This document shows, piece after piece, positions 1 through 6,977 of a stretch of 64,000 nucleotides of DNA (position 1 is the first letter of the stretch; each line of letters starts with the position of its first letter). Source of the stretch: Schaedlerella glycyrrhizinilytica_A (GTDB lineage Bacteria; Bacillota; Clostridia; Lachnospirales; Lachnospiraceae); assembly GCF_042852765.1 (NCBI RefSeq), contig NZ_AP031414.1; one strand, 5' to 3'. The notes beneath the pieces were generated by a model. It was not told the DNA's origin and did no database searches. It worked only from the letters and a program-made list of their open reading frames with translations. Position numbers and translations under genes: made by a program.

Positions 1-49
1 TGAAACACAGACTGCCGGCACTTGTCTGATGAGGCACACCTTTTTGGAC
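1..49. repeat. Left inverted repeat (IRL) of invertible segment
   Basis: The first 49 bases are the exact reverse complement of 818-866. The match begins at base 1 of the window, so the repeat may extend further left. The core holds the near-palindrome TGCCGGCA flanked by GACT and CTTGTC, a plausible serine-recombinase crossover site. The repeat flanks a recombinase gene and an outward promoter. Confidence 0.9.
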
Positions 50-74
50 TTCATAAAATCACTGTACACCTATA

Positions 75-102
75 TTATCGTTAGGTAGATCAAAAACTTA
101 AG
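75..102 (-). promoter_or_regulatory. Sigma-28 (SigD/FliA) type promoter inside the invertible segment
   Basis: Read leftward, there is a -10 box AACGATAA at 75-82, matching 6 of 8 bases of GCCGATAA. A -35 region TTAAGTTTTT lies at about 92-101. The spacer is 14 nt from TAAG or 15 nt from TTAA, in the family range. It sits just 3' of the recombinase gene and points out of the left end. If the segment flips, it would map to about 767-792 and read into the flagellin at 953 with a leader of about 150 nt. Assignment is by consensus only. Confidence 0.6.
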
Positions 103-130
103 TATATTTTTTAAGATTTATTTTTTTCTT

Positions 131-757
131 TTAAAAGTTATGTATTTTGATACTTTGTTGTTTTTCATATTCTGAAATTTTTGTGTAGAGCGTACTTCTG
201 CCTATATTACAAATCTCTGCAAATTCATGGATCGTTAGCTGCTTTTTTCGCCAACGCTGATAGAGTTCCGGGAAATTCTGCGGGAGTGCGCTTCGTGGTT
301 TTCCAAATCTTACTCCGCGCATTTTTGCGGCGGCAATTCCTTCTGCCTGTCGCTGACGGATTGTTTCCCGCTCGTTTTGTGCTACAAAAGAAAGCAATTG
401 TAATACGAGATCACTGATAAATGTACCTAATAAGTCCCTTGTTTTACTGGTATCTAAGAGGGGCATATCCTGGATCACAATATCCGCACCTTTTACTTTT
501 GTGATGATCCTCCATTGTTCCATGATCTCTTCATAGTTTCGGCCAAGTCGGTCAATACTTTTCGTAACAATGATATCTCCGGATTTCAGTTTTTTTAACA
601 TGGACTTATATGCCGGACGATCAAAATTCTTTCCGCTTTGCCTGTCAATATAAATATGTTTTTCTGATATACCCGCATTTTTTAGAGCAATCAACTGTCG
701 TTCGATATTCTGATCTTTTGATGAAACGCGGACATATCCATACGTAATGTTTTCCAT
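131..757 (-). CDS. Hin/Pin-type serine DNA invertase
   Basis: A 208-residue serine recombinase. The N-terminal resolvase domain starts with YGYVRVSSKDQN, where the catalytic serine lies about residue 12. The dimer-helix region includes FVAQNERETIRQRQAEGI. The C-terminal helix-turn-helix (FPELYQRWRKKQLTIHEF, then GRSTLYTK) is typical of invertases such as Hin and Gin, and the length is normal for them. The start has a good ribosome site (AGGGAGA). The gene is wholly inside the 49-bp inverted repeats, like hin in the Salmonella flagellar switch. The inference is that it inverts its own segment and so controls the adjacent flagellin. It could also act on other sites. Confidence 0.9.
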   Translation of the reverse strand: MENITYGYVRVSSKDQNIERQLIALKNAGISEKHIYIDRQSGKNFDRPAYKSMLKKLKSGDIIVTKSIDRLGRNYEEIMEQWRIITKVKGADIVIQDMPLLDTSKTRDLLGTFISDLVLQLLSFVAQNERETIRQRQAEGIAAAKMRGVRFGKPRSALPQNFPELYQRWRKKQLTIHEFAEICNIGRSTLYTKISEYEKQQSIKIHNF

Positions 758-817
758 ATCATTTCTCCCTTGAGTATTCTTAAGTGTTTGCAGATGATTC
801 TCTGCACCTTTTTAAAT

Positions 818-866
818 GTCCAAAAAGGTGTGCCTCATCAGACAAGTGCCGGCAGTCTGTGTTTCA
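818..866. repeat. Right inverted repeat (IRR) of invertible segment
   Basis: This is the 49-bp perfect inverted copy of bases 1-49; it diverges at 817 against 50. It ends 86 bp before the flagellin start at 953, so recombination between the two repeats would swap what lies upstream of that gene. A shorter related sequence recurs before the second flagellin at 2597-2612. Confidence 0.9.
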
Positions 867-905
867 CTTTTTACTATATAAAATTCACTGGAACAAACAA
901 TTACC

Positions 906-945
906 GGAAAAGGATTTCCAGATAAGATTTTAATTCAAGGAGGAA
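906..945 (+). promoter_or_regulatory. CsrA-type binding sites in flagellin 1 leader
   Basis: GGAAA (906-910) and TTTCC (915-919) form a hairpin presenting AGGA in the loop. A second GGA motif, CAAGGAGGAA (936-945), is the Shine-Dalgarno itself. This two-site layout is that of the Bacillus subtilis hag leader, where CsrA blocks translation and FliW relieves it. fliW and csrA are at 15845-16515. The leader is conserved before flagellin 2. Binding is inferred. Confidence 0.65.
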
Positions 946-952
946 TTTTACA

Positions 953-2434
953 ATGAGAATTCAGCACAATATCGCAGCATTGAACTCTTACAGAAACTTA
1001 ACAGGAAACAACAATGCAGTAGCAAAAAATTTAGAGAAATTATCTTCTGGTTACAGAATTAACCGTGCCGGAGACGATGCAGCCGGACTTGCAATTTCCG
1101 AAAAAATGCGTGCACAAATCACAGGTTTGAACACAGCACAGAAAAACGCACAGGATGGCGTATCTCTTGTTCAGACAGCAGAGGGAGCTTTGACAGAAGT
1201 TCACTCCATGCTGAACCGTATGGTAGAACTGGCTGACCAGTCTGCGAACGGAACATACGACAACCCGGTTGACCGTGCAAATCTGCAGAAAGAAATCGCT
1301 TCTCTGAAAGACGAAATCGACCGTATCGCAGATTCCACAAACTTCAACGGAATCAACCTGTTAGACGGTTCTCTGTCTACAACAAAGTTAGACTTAGCAG
1401 CAGGAACACTTGGTGGTCAGGCTACTACTGTAAAAGAAATCCCAGCAACAGGAACAACCTCCGGAATCGCCGGACATGATAAGGCAGCAATGGGAGAGCA
1501 TACATTGACTGTTGAATATGCAGACGAAAACGGAACTCTGCATAAAGTAGATGTAAAATACAAGATTGATACTGCTGATGATAAAGGAAAAGCAATCGAC
1601 GCAATCTTAAAGGCAGTTTCTCAGAATGATACATTATCTTCTGTATTTAACATCACAAAAGATACCGATAGCGTTAATTTTGAATCCAAAGTTACAGGTT
1701 CTAAAGGTGCAAAAGTCGTAAACGTTTCTACTACAGATACTACATCCAAAATGGATGCAGATAAAGCTATCGACGGAGAAAATGCAAAAGTTCAGACTCA
1801 GAATGCAGGTACTACAATCGCTGAAGGCGATACCATCACTTTAAACGGAAAGACATATGAGTTTGTAAAAGATGCAAGCACTGAGCCTACTAAAAAGGGC
1901 GCAACTGCTGTTGTTGTCGGAGCTGATAACAACGCAACTCTCGGAAACCTGAACAAAGCGTTAGAAAGCGCTGGAATCAAAGCTGAATTTGAAGCTAATA
2001 ACAAAGACCTTGTATTCTCTGCAACAAAGAACGGCGCAGGTCTGACACTTCAGATCGGTGATACTTCCGCAGATTTCAACCAGATGACAGTTTCCGTTAG
2101 CGATATGCACACAGACGCTCTTGGAATTGCTGATATTGACATCAGCACACAGGCTGGAGCGAAAGCGGCAGTTGACAAGATCAAGTCTGCGATCAACTCC
2201 GTATCTTCTACCCGTGGTGATCTTGGTGCGATCCAGAACCGTCTGGAGCACACGATCAACAACCTGAGTGTAACAGCTGAGAACATGACCGCTGCTGAAA
2301 GCCGGATCCGTGACGTAGACATGGCAAATGAGATGATGGCTTATACAAAGAACAACATTCTTGTTCAGTCTTCTCAGGCAATGCTTGCACAGGCAAATCA
2401 GCTTCCACAAGGAGTTCTTCAGTTATTACAGTAA
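953..2434 (+). CDS. Flagellin 1
   Basis: A 493-residue flagellin, the filament subunit exported by the flagellar secretion system. The conserved N-terminal D0/D1 domain (MRIQHNIAALNSYRNL to about residue 150) and the C-terminal D1/D0 domain (from about 400, ending QANQLPQGVLQLLQ) frame a variable core of about 150-390 that would be surface exposed. The TLR5-recognised D1 segment is present (IADSTNFNG). The ends are almost identical to flagellin 2, while the core differs. The start follows AAGGAGGA. No convincing promoter lies between the right inverted repeat and the gene, so in the drawn orientation it may be silent or weakly expressed. Confidence 0.95.
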   Translation: MRIQHNIAALNSYRNLTGNNNAVAKNLEKLSSGYRINRAGDDAAGLAISEKMRAQITGLNTAQKNAQDGVSLVQTAEGALTEVHSMLNRMVELADQSANGTYDNPVDRANLQKEIASLKDEIDRIADSTNFNGINLLDGSLSTTKLDLAAGTLGGQATTVKEIPATGTTSGIAGHDKAAMGEHTLTVEYADENGTLHKVDVKYKIDTADDKGKAIDAILKAVSQNDTLSSVFNITKDTDSVNFESKVTGSKGAKVVNVSTTDTTSKMDADKAIDGENAKVQTQNAGTTIAEGDTITLNGKTYEFVKDASTEPTKKGATAVVVGADNNATLGNLNKALESAGIKAEFEANNKDLVFSATKNGAGLTLQIGDTSADFNQMTVSVSDMHTDALGIADIDISTQAGAKAAVDKIKSAINSVSSTRGDLGAIQNRLEHTINNLSVTAENMTAAESRIRDVDMANEMMAYTKNNILVQSSQAMLAQANQLPQGVLQLLQ

Positions 2435-2458
2435 TACATACACACACCCTATTTTATC

Positions 2459-2494
2459 AAAAAGGCTTCTGGGGATTTCTCAGAAGTCTTTTTC
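2459..2494 (+). terminator. Intrinsic terminator after flagellin 1
   Basis: A hairpin pairs AGGCTTCTG with CAGAAGTCTT and is followed by TTTTTC, 25 nt after the flagellin stop. A near-identical hairpin follows flagellin 2. Confidence 0.85.
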
Positions 2495-2596
2495 ATGTAT
2501 TCTTACATTTTTTATCTTATTATATGAAAACTCTTCGCATATACAGGATAGCTGCAATAACTTTCGGATTCTCTAAATATCTGTACTTATCAAGAC

Positions 2597-2612
2597 ACTT
2601 GCCGGCAGTCTG
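2597..2612. repeat. Partial copy of invertase-site core upstream of flagellin 2
   Basis: The stretch CACTTGCCGGCAGTCTG shares TGCCGGCAGTCTG exactly with 847-859 of the right inverted repeat; the outer half has diverged. Sequence downstream to the start codon is also related between the two flagellins, so this may be duplication debris or a cryptic recombination site. Confidence 0.6.
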
Positions 2613-2659
2613 GAGTATTCCTCTTTGATTTTATAACGATCACTGGCAGAAGCAAAGCC

Positions 2660-2699
2660 GGAAAAGGATTTCCAGATAGAATTTTAATTCAAGGAGGAA
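2660..2699 (+). promoter_or_regulatory. CsrA-type binding sites in flagellin 2 leader
   Basis: The same GGAAA-AGGA-TTTCC hairpin (2660-2673) and CAAGGAGGAA Shine-Dalgarno (2690-2699) occur as before flagellin 1. Both genes are therefore predicted targets of CsrA repression. A weak sigma-28-like -10, AACGATCA, lies upstream at about 2633 without a good -35. Confidence 0.6.
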
Positions 2700-2706
2700 T
2701 TTTACA

Positions 2707-4182
2707 ATGAGAATTCAGCATAATATCGCAGCATTGAACTCTTACAGAAACTTAACAGGAAACAACAATGCAGTAGCAAAAAATTTAGAGAAATTATCTT
2801 CTGGTTACAGAATCAACCGTGCCGGAGATGACGCCGCAGGACTGGCTATTTCTGAGAAGATGCGTGCACAGATCACAGGTCTGAACACAGCACAGAAGAA
2901 CGCACAGGATGGTGTATCTCTCGTACAGACAGCAGAGGGAGCTTTGACAGAAGTTCACTCCATGCTGAACCGTATGGTAGAACTGGCTGACCAGTCCGCC
3001 AACGGAACATATGACAACGAAGTTGACCGTGCAAACCTGCAGAAAGAGATCGCTTCCCTGAAAGATGAGATCAACCGTATCGCAGATTCTACCAACTTCA
3101 ACGGAATCAATCTGTTAGATGGTTCTCTGTCTGCTGCAAAACTTGATGTCAAATCTGCAAGTATTAACGGTAATCCAATTACACCGACTGTGAATGCCGC
3201 AACAGGTACCACTTCTGCATTTGCCGTAAAAGCTGGTGTCAACGGAACAAAACAGACACTGACCGTTGAATATGCCGATGAAAGTGGTACACTGCATGAA
3301 GTAGAAGTAGAATATACATCCGGTAACTCCGTTGCAGCAAACGACACTGCTATCTTGGGAGCTTTGCAGAAATCTGAACTTGCATCTGTTTTCGATATCA
3401 CAAGTGATAAAGGCGGTAACTTTACCCTGACTTCTAAAGTTGGCGGTGAGAATGGTGCAAAACTGACCGGAATCAGCACAACTGATACTACTGCATCAGA
3501 TGTAGTTAAAGCTGGCGCTGTTACAAAAGGAAAAAATGAAACAGTCACATTAACAAATGGCGCACAGAATATTGCAGCTGGCGACACAATTGTATTAAAC
3601 GGAAAAACCTATGAGTTTGTAGCAAATACAAGCAGTAAACCGAAAACAGAAGGTGCAACTGCAATTGTTGTCGGCGTAGATGATGATGCTACAATTGCCA
3701 ATTTGAACACTGCATTGGAAAATGCAGGTGTAAAGGCTACCAAAGCCGGAGCTAATCTTGTCCTTTCCGCCACAAAAGACGGAGCAGCCCTGACACTTCA
3801 GATTGGTGATACTTCTGAAGATTTCAACCAGATGAATGTTTCTGTTGGCGATATGCATACAGCCGCTCTTGGAATTGCTGATATTGACATCAGCACACAG
3901 GCTGGAGCGAAAGCAGCAGTTGACAAGATCAAATCTGCAATCAACTCCGTATCTTCTACCCGTGGTGATCTTGGTGCGATCCAGAACCGTCTGGAGCACA
4001 CGATCAACAACCTGAGTGTAACAGCTGAGAACATGACCGCTGCTGAAAGCCGGATCCGTGACGTAGACATGGCAAATGAGATGATGGCTTATACAAAGAA
4101 CAACATTCTTGTTCAGTCTTCTCAGGCAATGCTTGCACAGGCAAACCAGCTTCCACAAGGAGTTCTTCAGTTATTACAGTAA
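2707..4182 (+). CDS. Flagellin 2
   Basis: A 491-residue flagellin paralogous to the gene at 953. About 145 N-terminal and 100 C-terminal residues are nearly identical between them, whereas the exposed core (about 147-385) differs at most positions. This gene lies outside the inverted repeats, so it may be expressed constitutively while flagellin 1 switches. The start follows the conserved AAGGAGGA. The long identical ends make gene conversion or recombination between the copies likely. Confidence 0.95.
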   Translation: MRIQHNIAALNSYRNLTGNNNAVAKNLEKLSSGYRINRAGDDAAGLAISEKMRAQITGLNTAQKNAQDGVSLVQTAEGALTEVHSMLNRMVELADQSANGTYDNEVDRANLQKEIASLKDEINRIADSTNFNGINLLDGSLSAAKLDVKSASINGNPITPTVNAATGTTSAFAVKAGVNGTKQTLTVEYADESGTLHEVEVEYTSGNSVAANDTAILGALQKSELASVFDITSDKGGNFTLTSKVGGENGAKLTGISTTDTTASDVVKAGAVTKGKNETVTLTNGAQNIAAGDTIVLNGKTYEFVANTSSKPKTEGATAIVVGVDDDATIANLNTALENAGVKATKAGANLVLSATKDGAALTLQIGDTSEDFNQMNVSVGDMHTAALGIADIDISTQAGAKAAVDKIKSAINSVSSTRGDLGAIQNRLEHTINNLSVTAENMTAAESRIRDVDMANEMMAYTKNNILVQSSQAMLAQANQLPQGVLQLLQ

Positions 4183-4206
4183 TATATACACACACCCTAT
4201 TTTATC

Positions 4207-4241
4207 AAAAAGGCTTCCGGGGATTTCTCGGAAGTCTTTTC
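4207..4241 (+). terminator. Intrinsic terminator after flagellin 2
   Basis: AGGCTTCCG pairs with CGGAAGTCTT around the loop GGGATTTCT, followed by TTTT. It is the sister of the terminator at 2459. Confidence 0.85.
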
Positions 4242-4353
4242 CTTTTCACGAAATATTCCCGCTGTTTTGTCATAAACCGTCCATCACACTCATATAATAA
4301 ATTAGGAAATAGATTGTTCTAAAATATCACGTTTCCGCTTCACCAGAAAGCTG

Positions 4354-4382
4354 TTGACCATTATTTTTATATCCGATATAAT
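4354..4382 (+). promoter_or_regulatory. Sigma-A promoter for the PilZ gene
   Basis: TTGACC at 4354-4359, a 17-nt spacer, and TATAAT at 4377-4382, about 40 nt before the PilZ gene start. A TCCGATAT box overlapping the -10 could also serve sigma-28, but no matching -35 is seen. Confidence 0.75.
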
Positions 4383-4421
4383 ATACCCATATCCTATATT
4401 ATAGTTTCAGGAGGCACTTAT

Positions 4422-5048
4422 ATGAACCCGTTAATCAATGCAGAAATTGGGATGCTCTACACAACTGATTCCCGCTTTCTTGCGAAAATAAAGTACACCC
4501 GTAATCCAGATTCCTATACATTTATTTTTTCTTCCCCCCCGGAAAGTCCACTTCCAAAGCAAGTCTATCTGATGCCCGGGGAAGCCCCGAATGACTATAC
4601 TTCATTCCTTTGTACAACCACCGGTGTTTTTAACGAATTTTATGTTCCCCAGACTGATCGGACATGGTATTTAACAGAAACAGAGACTTTGGATTTACCG
4701 GATTACCGTACGGAATTCCGCATCGATCTCTCTTTTCCTCTGACCATCGTTCCGCAAGGTACATCTAAAAACACAACAATTTCCGTTGTGGACATCAGCG
4801 TCGGCGGTTTGAAATTTATTACTGACCAGGAGTTTCAGGTTGATAAAACCTTTTCTTTTATATTTACAAAAGGGGCTGAACCGGTTTTCATTACCGCACT
4901 CATATTGAAAAGATATCCTGCAAGAACTCCCGGCGTTTACTGTTACGGATGCCGTTTTCTGGATCTTGCCCAGCAAGCCGAATCTGTTCTTCGCGGTTTC
5001 ATTTTCAAGGAAAATCTGATCCAGAGTAAATCTCACCGCCGTCTGTGA
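4422..5048 (+). CDS. PilZ-domain cyclic-di-GMP receptor, YcgR-like
   Basis: A 208-residue cytosolic protein. An N-terminal YcgR-like domain (about residues 1-90) is followed by a PilZ domain with both ligand motifs: RTEFR (96-100, the RxxxR box) and DISVGG (124-129, the D/NxSxxG box). Proteins of this type bind cyclic di-GMP and slow or stop the flagellar motor, which fits its place between flagellin and chemotaxis genes. It has its own promoter and terminator, so it is monocistronic. The start follows AGGAGGC. The motor target is inferred from the family. Confidence 0.88.
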   Translation: MNPLINAEIGMLYTTDSRFLAKIKYTRNPDSYTFIFSSPPESPLPKQVYLMPGEAPNDYTSFLCTTTGVFNEFYVPQTDRTWYLTETETLDLPDYRTEFRIDLSFPLTIVPQGTSKNTTISVVDISVGGLKFITDQEFQVDKTFSFIFTKGAEPVFITALILKRYPARTPGVYCYGCRFLDLAQQAESVLRGFIFKENLIQSKSHRRL

Positions 5049-5068
5049 TTCCGGTAAATCTACATAAG

Positions 5069-5122
5069 AAAAAGAGGGACATTCGCCCGACGCAGTGTTT
5101 GCATAAGGCAGTCCCTCTTTTT
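5069..5122. terminator. Bidirectional terminator between pilZ and flhB-C genes
   Basis: AAAAAGAGGGAC (5069-5080) pairs with GTCCCTCTTTTT (5111-5122). It lies between two convergent genes and has T tracts in both directions. Confidence 0.85.
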
Positions 5123-5135
5123 GATCCTGATTCTG

Positions 5136-5483
5136 TTATTTTTTCTTAACTTCCTCGCTATGCGCTTCTTCCGCAGTTGTTTCTTCTCGTATTGCTTCTT
5201 GTGTCTCATCCGCATGTTTCGGAACATATCTTAAAAAATAAGCATAAATGTCCACGATCGTCTGGTACAATTCCGGCGGGATCTCTTTCCCCAGTTTCAT
5301 CTGTGCCAGTACCGTAGCCAACGAATTATCCTCATAAACCGGAATGCCATTGTCATTCGCGATCTCAACGATCTTTTCAGCGACATATCCCATACCGGAT
5401 GCAACGATCACCGGCGCAGAGTTCTGCGTCTCATCATACTTCAATGCAACTGCTTTTTGTTCCAGTGTATCATATTGTGACAT
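5136..5483 (-). CDS. FlhB C-terminal-domain homologue (FhlX/YlqH-like)
   Basis: A 115-residue soluble protein that corresponds to the cytoplasmic export-gate domain of FlhB without its membrane part. KAVALKYD near residue 10 and the APVIVASGMGYVAEKIVEIA stretch match the FlhB-C fold, but the autocleavage NPTH motif is absent. The acidic/basic tail is low complexity. It overlaps the upstream gene by 14 nt, as in the ylqG-ylqH pair of Bacillus. A role in flagellar export switching is known only by analogy. Confidence 0.85.
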   Translation of the reverse strand: MSQYDTLEQKAVALKYDETQNSAPVIVASGMGYVAEKIVEIANDNGIPVYEDNSLATVLAQMKLGKEIPPELYQTIVDIYAYFLRYVPKHADETQEAIREETTAEEAHSEEVKKK

Positions 5484-6888
5484 TTACCATATTTCTCCTT
5501 TCATAGATCTGTGGGAACGCAGCCGACACCGGAATGGATTCTTTTCCCTGTTCTACTGCCAGATAGCGGATCTCCATTCCATTCTTTTTCAAAATGTCTG
5601 CGATCCCCTCACGGATCTCTTTTTCCTTTGGAAGCAGATTTTCCGGATAGTGAAGAAGAAGATCCATTTTCCCCTCCTCATAATAACAGAAAATATCAAA
5701 AAATCCCACTTCTTTCATGTCGAATTTCAAAAGTAATTTCACGCCGCTTTCTTCGGGCGTCTCTCCACCGCCTGACGAATCATCCGGATCCAGCCAGATT
5801 TCCGAGAACACCGGAGTTCCATCCAGGATAAACGGAAGCGTTACATGCAGAACCGGCATATACACGCTTTCATTGATCAACATTCCATGGAGCAGCGTCA
5901 TAAAATCTTCTTTATTTTCAATCCCGGCTTTTCCCTCTGCTCCCATACGGAGTAACGAAAGGAATTGCTCCGACCATTCCTCCTTGCCTGCCGCGCGGTC
6001 AAAATCAATATTCTGGAACAGTTCACGGATCTCTGCTCTGTCCATGCTTGCAAAATGTCTGCGGAACGCCGGAAAATCGGACAGCCGTTTGAACGCGTCT
6101 ACCACACCGTCAAGATTACCATTCTCATAACGGGAAGTATTAAACGTCAGCAAGTTGATCAAATCCCTGATCTTGCCCAGATTCCTCGTCTCCGAAATAT
6201 AATTTCCGAGAAATGGGATAATATCTGATTTCAGAAGTTTGATATTCTTCTCCATGTTCTCCTGACTATGCGGTAATAACTGCTGCGTCAGTCTTTGCAG
6301 GTCTGCCCGTTCATTTCGGAACATATAGCTTTCAATCTCTTTTAATTCCCCTTTTATGTTGGTCATGATATGCTTTCCGGAAGACATATCGTTATATTTT
6401 TTTAAAAAGTCAAGGATCCCCGCTTTGAGTTCCACACTTCCCGCTTCTTTCATCACGCCGCGCAGCAGTTCAAAAAGAGAGCCTTTCATCTTATTGGAAC
6501 CATTCATCTGGCTCTTCAAAAATTCTTTTAACTTTTGCGGATCCATCTCCAACATCCCCAAAAGCATATGGATCTCTTCCGCCATGCCGGTTCCGATCCC
6601 TGCTTCGATCACGTTTCTCATTCCCGAGAACAACATTTTCGACATGATCTCGCTTGCCCGCGGGATATTTGCCAATGTACGGACAAAATTGCCAAAGTTC
6701 GATTCATAAGAAAGTCCCTGCTGAACGCCACGTTCATTCCCATATTCGGCACGACTGTCGGCTCGCACGACCTTGTCCGGATTCACCGGATTTTTGATCC
6801 CGACATCATTTTTCATCTGCGGATCCTGTTTGCTCACATTGTTCTCATACCCTGAGATTGGCGTGGAAATTTTTAAAATATTTGACAT
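5470..6888 (-). CDS. YlqG-like flagellar accessory protein (hook-length-control-like)
   Basis: A 472-residue protein without signal peptide or membrane segment. The start at 6888 (MSNILKIS) is chosen because it follows AGTAGGTG; an upstream in-frame ATG lacks a ribosome site. The N-terminal 70 residues are polar and probably disordered, the middle is helical, and the C-terminal third contains a beta-rich segment (LLLKFDMKEVGFFDIF, LLLHYPENL) resembling the FliK-like C-terminal region of YlqG proteins. It is co-transcribed with the FlhB-C homologue and divergent from cheA. Family assignment rests on this pairing and pattern; function is unproven. Confidence 0.6.
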   Translation of the reverse strand: MSNILKISTPISGYENNVSKQDPQMKNDVGIKNPVNPDKVVRADSRAEYGNERGVQQGLSYESNFGNFVRTLANIPRASEIMSKMLFSGMRNVIEAGIGTGMAEEIHMLLGMLEMDPQKLKEFLKSQMNGSNKMKGSLFELLRGVMKEAGSVELKAGILDFLKKYNDMSSGKHIMTNIKGELKEIESYMFRNERADLQRLTQQLLPHSQENMEKNIKLLKSDIIPFLGNYISETRNLGKIRDLINLLTFNTSRYENGNLDGVVDAFKRLSDFPAFRRHFASMDRAEIRELFQNIDFDRAAGKEEWSEQFLSLLRMGAEGKAGIENKEDFMTLLHGMLINESVYMPVLHVTLPFILDGTPVFSEIWLDPDDSSGGGETPEESGVKLLLKFDMKEVGFFDIFCYYEEGKMDLLLHYPENLLPKEKEIREGIADILKKNGMEIRYLAVEQGKESIPVSAAFPQIYERRNMVNVTI

Positions 6889-6977
6889 TTTTTCACCTAC
6901 TCTATAATTTTCTCTTATCTTTTCACATTTGCCTGACGATATTAAAAATGTATTAAACATAAGGCGGTGCTTATATT

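Noticed and set aside
867..952. A sigma-A promoter (TATAAA near 884) directly before flagellin 1
   Set aside because: There is no acceptable -35 at 16-18 nt upstream, so the A/T-rich stretch is not convincing.
2571..2608. A sigma-28 promoter for flagellin 2 made of TAAA (about 2572) and GCCGGCAG
   Set aside because: The spacer is 23 nt instead of 14-16, and GCCGGCAG matches the -10 poorly. The real promoter of flagellin 2 was not located.
1961..4195. Long antisense frames within both flagellin genes (up to 210 codons)
   Set aside because: They mirror the codon bias of the flagellins and have no ribosome site or family resemblance.
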